Source: Arenicellales bacterium (GTDB taxonomy: Bacteria > Pseudomonadota > Gammaproteobacteria > Arenicellales > JAJDZL01). From it: a DNA stretch of 64,000 nucleotides. This document shows positions 60,946 through 64,000 of this stretch, piece by piece (within the stretch, counting starts at the first letter, position 1; each line of letters starts with the position of its first letter). The position numbers and the translations under genes were made by a program. Under the pieces are notes generated by a model, which searched no databases, was not told the origin of the DNA, and was given only the letters and a program-made list of their open reading frames with translations. Where the stretch lies: the NCBI GenBank assembly GCA_958295885.1, contig OY282380.1:1302001-1366000 (forward strand), in the 5' to 3' direction.

Positions 60946-61164
60946 ATAATGAAAATTCGATATGGCGCGCTGCCGGAATTCGTTCAGCCTCATACGCGAA
61001 AGTTTACGATCGGCATAGGTTTAAGACAGGAGCGACGAAGCCGCTGCATGGGCTGATCAATCAACGGATTTTGACTGAGATGAATCGTAGTGGAGGAGTG
61101 GGTCCTCGACTGGCGAAAGAGTCGATAAATCGAAGTTTTCTCGTACGAATAGCGAAACATTGCT
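60946..61164. other. Flank of the group II intron
   Basis: About 220 bases between the asparaginase stop and the intron's 3' end. No gene seen. Confidence 0.35.
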
Positions 61165-61167
61165 GAA

Positions 61168-61247
61168 ATGGCCGAGTAAGCGGGGTCGTTACCGGGCCCC
61201 GCTCCTCACAGACCCGAGCGTGCGCGATTGACGCACTCGGTTCCTCA
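61168..61247 (-). ncRNA. Group II intron domains V and VI
   Basis: Minus-strand sequence GAGGAACCGAGTGCGTCAAT pairs with CGCACGCTCGGGTCTGTGAG to give the domain V hairpin. The following AGCGGGGCCCGG / CCCCGCT pair forms domain VI, which should carry the branch-point A. This arrangement just downstream of the maturase stop is as expected. Confidence 0.65.
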
Positions 61248-61261
61248 TGCAACAGGTTCGC

Positions 61262-62570
61262 TCAACGGGCATAAATCGAATGCACAACACGCGCAGAAGG
61301 CAACGGAAAGTTACGCAGAACAGCCGCCATACGTGTCCAGTTCAGACGACCGTCACGGCTACGGCGCGATAGCGCCGTCTTCCATGCACGTTCGACCTGA
61401 TACCGAAAACACCGTAAACGTCTTCGATTCCCCGTCATCCCATAATAGGCACAATGACCGCGAACAACACGCGCCAAACGGGCGTGCTGTTCTGCAAGCG
61501 GCCGATGCCGGTTCGCCCTGCACCACTGCGAGACCGATTTCACGGCTCGCGCAAACCGCGACTTCGAGGTCAGTTGCCGCAACACCTTGTTGCCTTTCCG
61601 CGATGTTCCCCAAACATGGGTGAAACCGAGAAAGTCGAAACTGGCATTGTTATGCGGCCCTGCCTCCTGCGGTGCTCGAAAGTCGATAAAGCGCGTCTTG
61701 GTCTCATGGAGCGTAAGCCCGTATTTCCCAAGCCGCTTGCCCAGTACTTCCAGCACTCGCATCGCGTTTTTCACGGAACAGCATGACGAAATCGTCCGCA
61801 TATCTCACCAGCCGACAACTCGACCCCATGCGCGGCAACACCACCTCCTCAAACCATTCATCCAGCACCGTGTGCAGATAAACATTTGACACTAAGGGAG
61901 AGATTACCCCGCCTTGCGGCGAGCCCGCGGATGAGCGAACCAATTCTCCGTCATCCATTATTCCGGCATTGAGCCATTTGTCAATCATGCGTCTTATTAC
62001 GCCGTCCTTGATCCGCAGGTCGAGAATCTCACGCAGTCGGGCATGACTCAGACTGTCGAAATACTTCGTCAAGTCTGCATCTAAAACCCACCGCTGACGC
62101 TCTGCCATGATGCCGTTATACAGTGCATTCAGCGCATCGTGGCACGACCGTCCCGGCCTGAAGTCATACGAACATGACTTGAAATCCTGCTCATAAATCG
62201 ACTCCAAAAGCATCACCACCGCCCTTTGTGCTACCTTGTCCTCGAACGTAGGTATGCCCAGCGGCCGCTTCGTTCCATCGGCTTTCGGTAGGTAGTGCCT
62301 GCGCACCGGCGGCGCAACATAACGGCCTGACTTCATCCGATTCAACAAGTCTTCCAAATTGGAATCCAGGTTCTCCTTGTAGTCTGCCGCCGTTACGCCG
62401 TCAATGCCCGCAGCACCGTCCTTGCGCGTGCGCCGATACGCCTCGCGCATCCAGTCGATGTCAATCAGATGATGTAATGAGGTGAATACCCGCTCCGGGT
62501 GCTCTCTCGCCTGTTCGGCTATATATTGCTGTTTCGTAGACGTGTTTGTAAATCTCTGTGTACTTTCCAT
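61262..62570 (-). pseudogene. Group II intron reverse transcriptase/maturase, +1 frameshift
   Basis: From 62570 the frame carries AYRRTRKDGAAGIDGVTAAD, LPKADGTKRPLGIPTFEDKV, FRPGRSCHDALNALYNGI, GSPQGGVISPLVSNVYLHTV and RLVRYADDFVMLF, with the catalytic YADD. At an A run on the coding strand (61767-61771 in plus coordinates) one extra base shifts the frame. In the next frame AMRVLEVLGKRLGKYGLTLH, then SFDFLGFTHVW and GNRRRLRCFRYQVERAWKTA (the group II maturase part) continue to the stop at 61262. Removing one A would join them. The C-terminal endonuclease domain is absent, common in many bacterial types. Confidence 0.85.
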
Positions 62571-62917
62571 CGTTTCCCACCAATATTTCTGTATGCATGA
62601 CGCTCCGCTTCCCTCGAACGGGTCCCGATGGACTCAGTTCCCTGCCGTCATCAGTACTATCAGAGCGCTACGACTGCCTGCATTTCGTCCTTTCGGCTTA
62701 TTGATTCGCCAGCCAGTACCATCGTAGTCTGCCGTCTTTGTGTGTTCCGCCTGCGCGCTCCCGTCGCACCGCAGACCATGCGACCGGCCGGGGACTTTTC
62801 TGGTCCGACTCCCCTTGGGCCGGATACCCTGTCCGATGGAAAATACAGGCTCTCTCAGGTTTCCTGGCAACCCTTCCCGCAACTTTGCGGTCGCGGTAGG
62901 AAACGCGTTACCGCGTT

Positions 62918-62928
62918 CCCCCCCCCCC
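62918..62928. repeat. Poly-C tract of 11 inside the intron RNA region
   Basis: Eleven consecutive C (G on the intron strand) in the non-coding 5' half of the intron. Like the tract at 49931, it is outside any protein gene. Confidence 0.8.
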
Positions 62929-64000
62929 GCACAGATCCGTGCGTGCACGTTAATGCACACGGCTCCTACCTCAGGTGTTTGACGGTAAACTGTTGATCCG
63001 TCCATGGGATCACAGCCTTCCGTATCCGCTCAGCCGCCTGTGACACGCTTTTTCCGTCGCTGTGTACGGCACGTGCTTAGGCTTCGCAGATTCCCTTTGG
63101 TTGCACCCCTTCCCTCGTTCGACTCCGCAAGAACCTGCGTCCTTTTGTTCGCCGCATTCAACAGTACTATGGGCGCATCCGACTGCTTTGCCCTACTCAT
63201 CTTCAATTACGGAATATCTCCTTAGTTTCAGCGACCTTGTCAACGACTTGCAAGGTCGGGCAAAGCCCTCCCAGGTCCCGATACAGGGCGTGCGTACATC
63301 CCTCAATTCCTCGGACACCGCAGAGCTCGTCTGCACCTTACCAAATCGGTGCAACCGATGTTGTCTTCGACCGAACGGACAGTCTCGACACTCTGAACGA
63401 CTCGTTTTTCGATGCTCAATCATTGCGGCTATACGTACCGCTACCGACACTTCACTGATACCCTCACGAATATCAGCGCACGGCTCGCAGCGATAGCATG
63501 TGGTTAGTATTTACCATCCATCGGACTTTCACCGATTACCCTAATACCAGTTAGCCTGGCGTACCCGTTCCCGCGACCCCCGACGGCCTTGCAACACCTC
63601 GCCACTCGCGGTGTTACAAGTGCTGCTCCCAGCTAGTTAACACTGAAAGCGCCATCGATAGCAATTTCGAGGCTCAATAGGACGCTTCATCGCCCGCTGT
63701 GTACGCTTCACGACAGCCGTTGCCGACTGCCATGCAACACTCGCTTCCGGCTGGCAGGCTGTGCCTTTGCCGGACAGGAGTCGAACCCGTTGGGTTGCGA
63801 TGAGTGGTTTCAACTATTTCATTATTTCATAGCATTCCCCCAATTCCAGGACTTGTCCTGACGCAATAACTATTTGCGCCCTTGTATACCGACAATCACA
63901 CTCTGATGTCACTGGTTTTTCACCGTGATTGTCGTTATAAATGCAGGGGCTAGCTATTGCCCAAAATAAAACATCAACAGTTCATCGGCGAAAGGACGAT

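Larger units (their letters stand above)
61165..63850 (-). mobile_element. Group II intron
   Basis: The minus strand holds the usual order: a 5' RNA region of about 1.2 kb (63850 down to 62570), a reverse transcriptase-maturase frame (62570-61262), and domain V/VI RNA (about 61247-61168). The 5' part includes GGTGAAAGTCCGATGG near 63535, like the domain I segments of other group II introns. The 5' boundary is not fixed by what I can see (63800-63900 is a guess). With the enzyme frameshifted, movement would need help from another copy. The insertion site lies downstream of the asparaginase gene. Confidence 0.7.

Noticed and set aside
62634..63005. 123-codon minus-strand frame upstream of the reverse transcriptase
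   Set aside because: Similar frames are often called in the RNA part of group II introns; it crosses an 11-base G run and is better explained as intron RNA.

Overview
The window looks like chromosome from a gammaproteobacterium, moderate in GC and rich in decayed mobile DNA. The pointers are an E. coli-like Icd, an ErpA-type Fe-S carrier, MsbA, the rplM-rpsI pair, Lgt, and a tRNA-Gln(CUG) with encoded CCA. Intact housekeeping genes sit among long stretches of broken transposases and unexplained DNA. This pattern fits a lineage after an IS expansion, for example a host-associated or otherwise relaxed genome. That reading is inference; I cannot name the species.

Layout. 1-6 kb: a TTC38-like TPR protein, three small unknown genes, and a 993-bp IS1595-family element with both ends but a dead transposase. 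6-8.6 kb: a TSUP transporter and an IS66 remnant. 8.6-12.7 kb: a head-to-tail array of three full units of about 1.3 kb plus a partial fourth. Each full unit encodes a DUF1640/CCDC90-like coiled-coil membrane protein, and the units differ in length almost only by whole 21-bp and 33-bp coding repeats. 13-16 kb: a PseG-like and a PseI/NeuB-like gene (nonulosonic acid synthesis). 15.9-18.4 kb: an orphan NorQ/CbbQ-NorD/CbbO pair. 18.4-25.7 kb: a CBS protein, a membrane-anchored cupredoxin-like protein and many transposase fragments.

25.7-45.7 kb is the conserved core: TSUP transporter, erpA, tRNA-Gln, rpsI, rplM, a methyltransferase, msbA, a TVP38-flavoprotein reductase fusion, a histidine phosphatase, a long OmpA-domain coiled-coil protein, an AlkA-type glycosylase, icd, a gamma-glutamyltransferase-like protein with an MFS partner, and a DUF255 thioredoxin-fold protein.

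46-57 kb is a defence-type island. It holds a two-gene restriction-modification system (a nuclease-methyltransferase fusion plus a specificity subunit, similar in plan to BcgI). A run of 11 G in the fusion gene puts its 3' end out of frame, so it could be phase-variable. The island also carries IS1595, IS110 and IS1380 remnants, a two-gene cassette of unknown function with a 4-bp overlap, a NucS-like PD-(D/E)xK protein, and a broken TIR-domain gene. 57.4-61 kb returns to core genes: lgt, a YbaK-type tRNA deacylase, a small membrane protein, an enoyl-CoA hydratase-like protein and an asparaginase. 61.2-64 kb is a group II intron on the minus strand whose reverse transcriptase has a +1 frameshift.

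The most interesting items are the 11-G tract in the restriction-methylation gene, the tandem DUF1640 array with unit-sized length changes, and the unknown two-gene cassette at 52.8-54.3 kb. One caution applies: two other C/G runs of 10-11 bases lie in non-coding or decayed DNA, so a long G tract alone does not prove selected phase variation.
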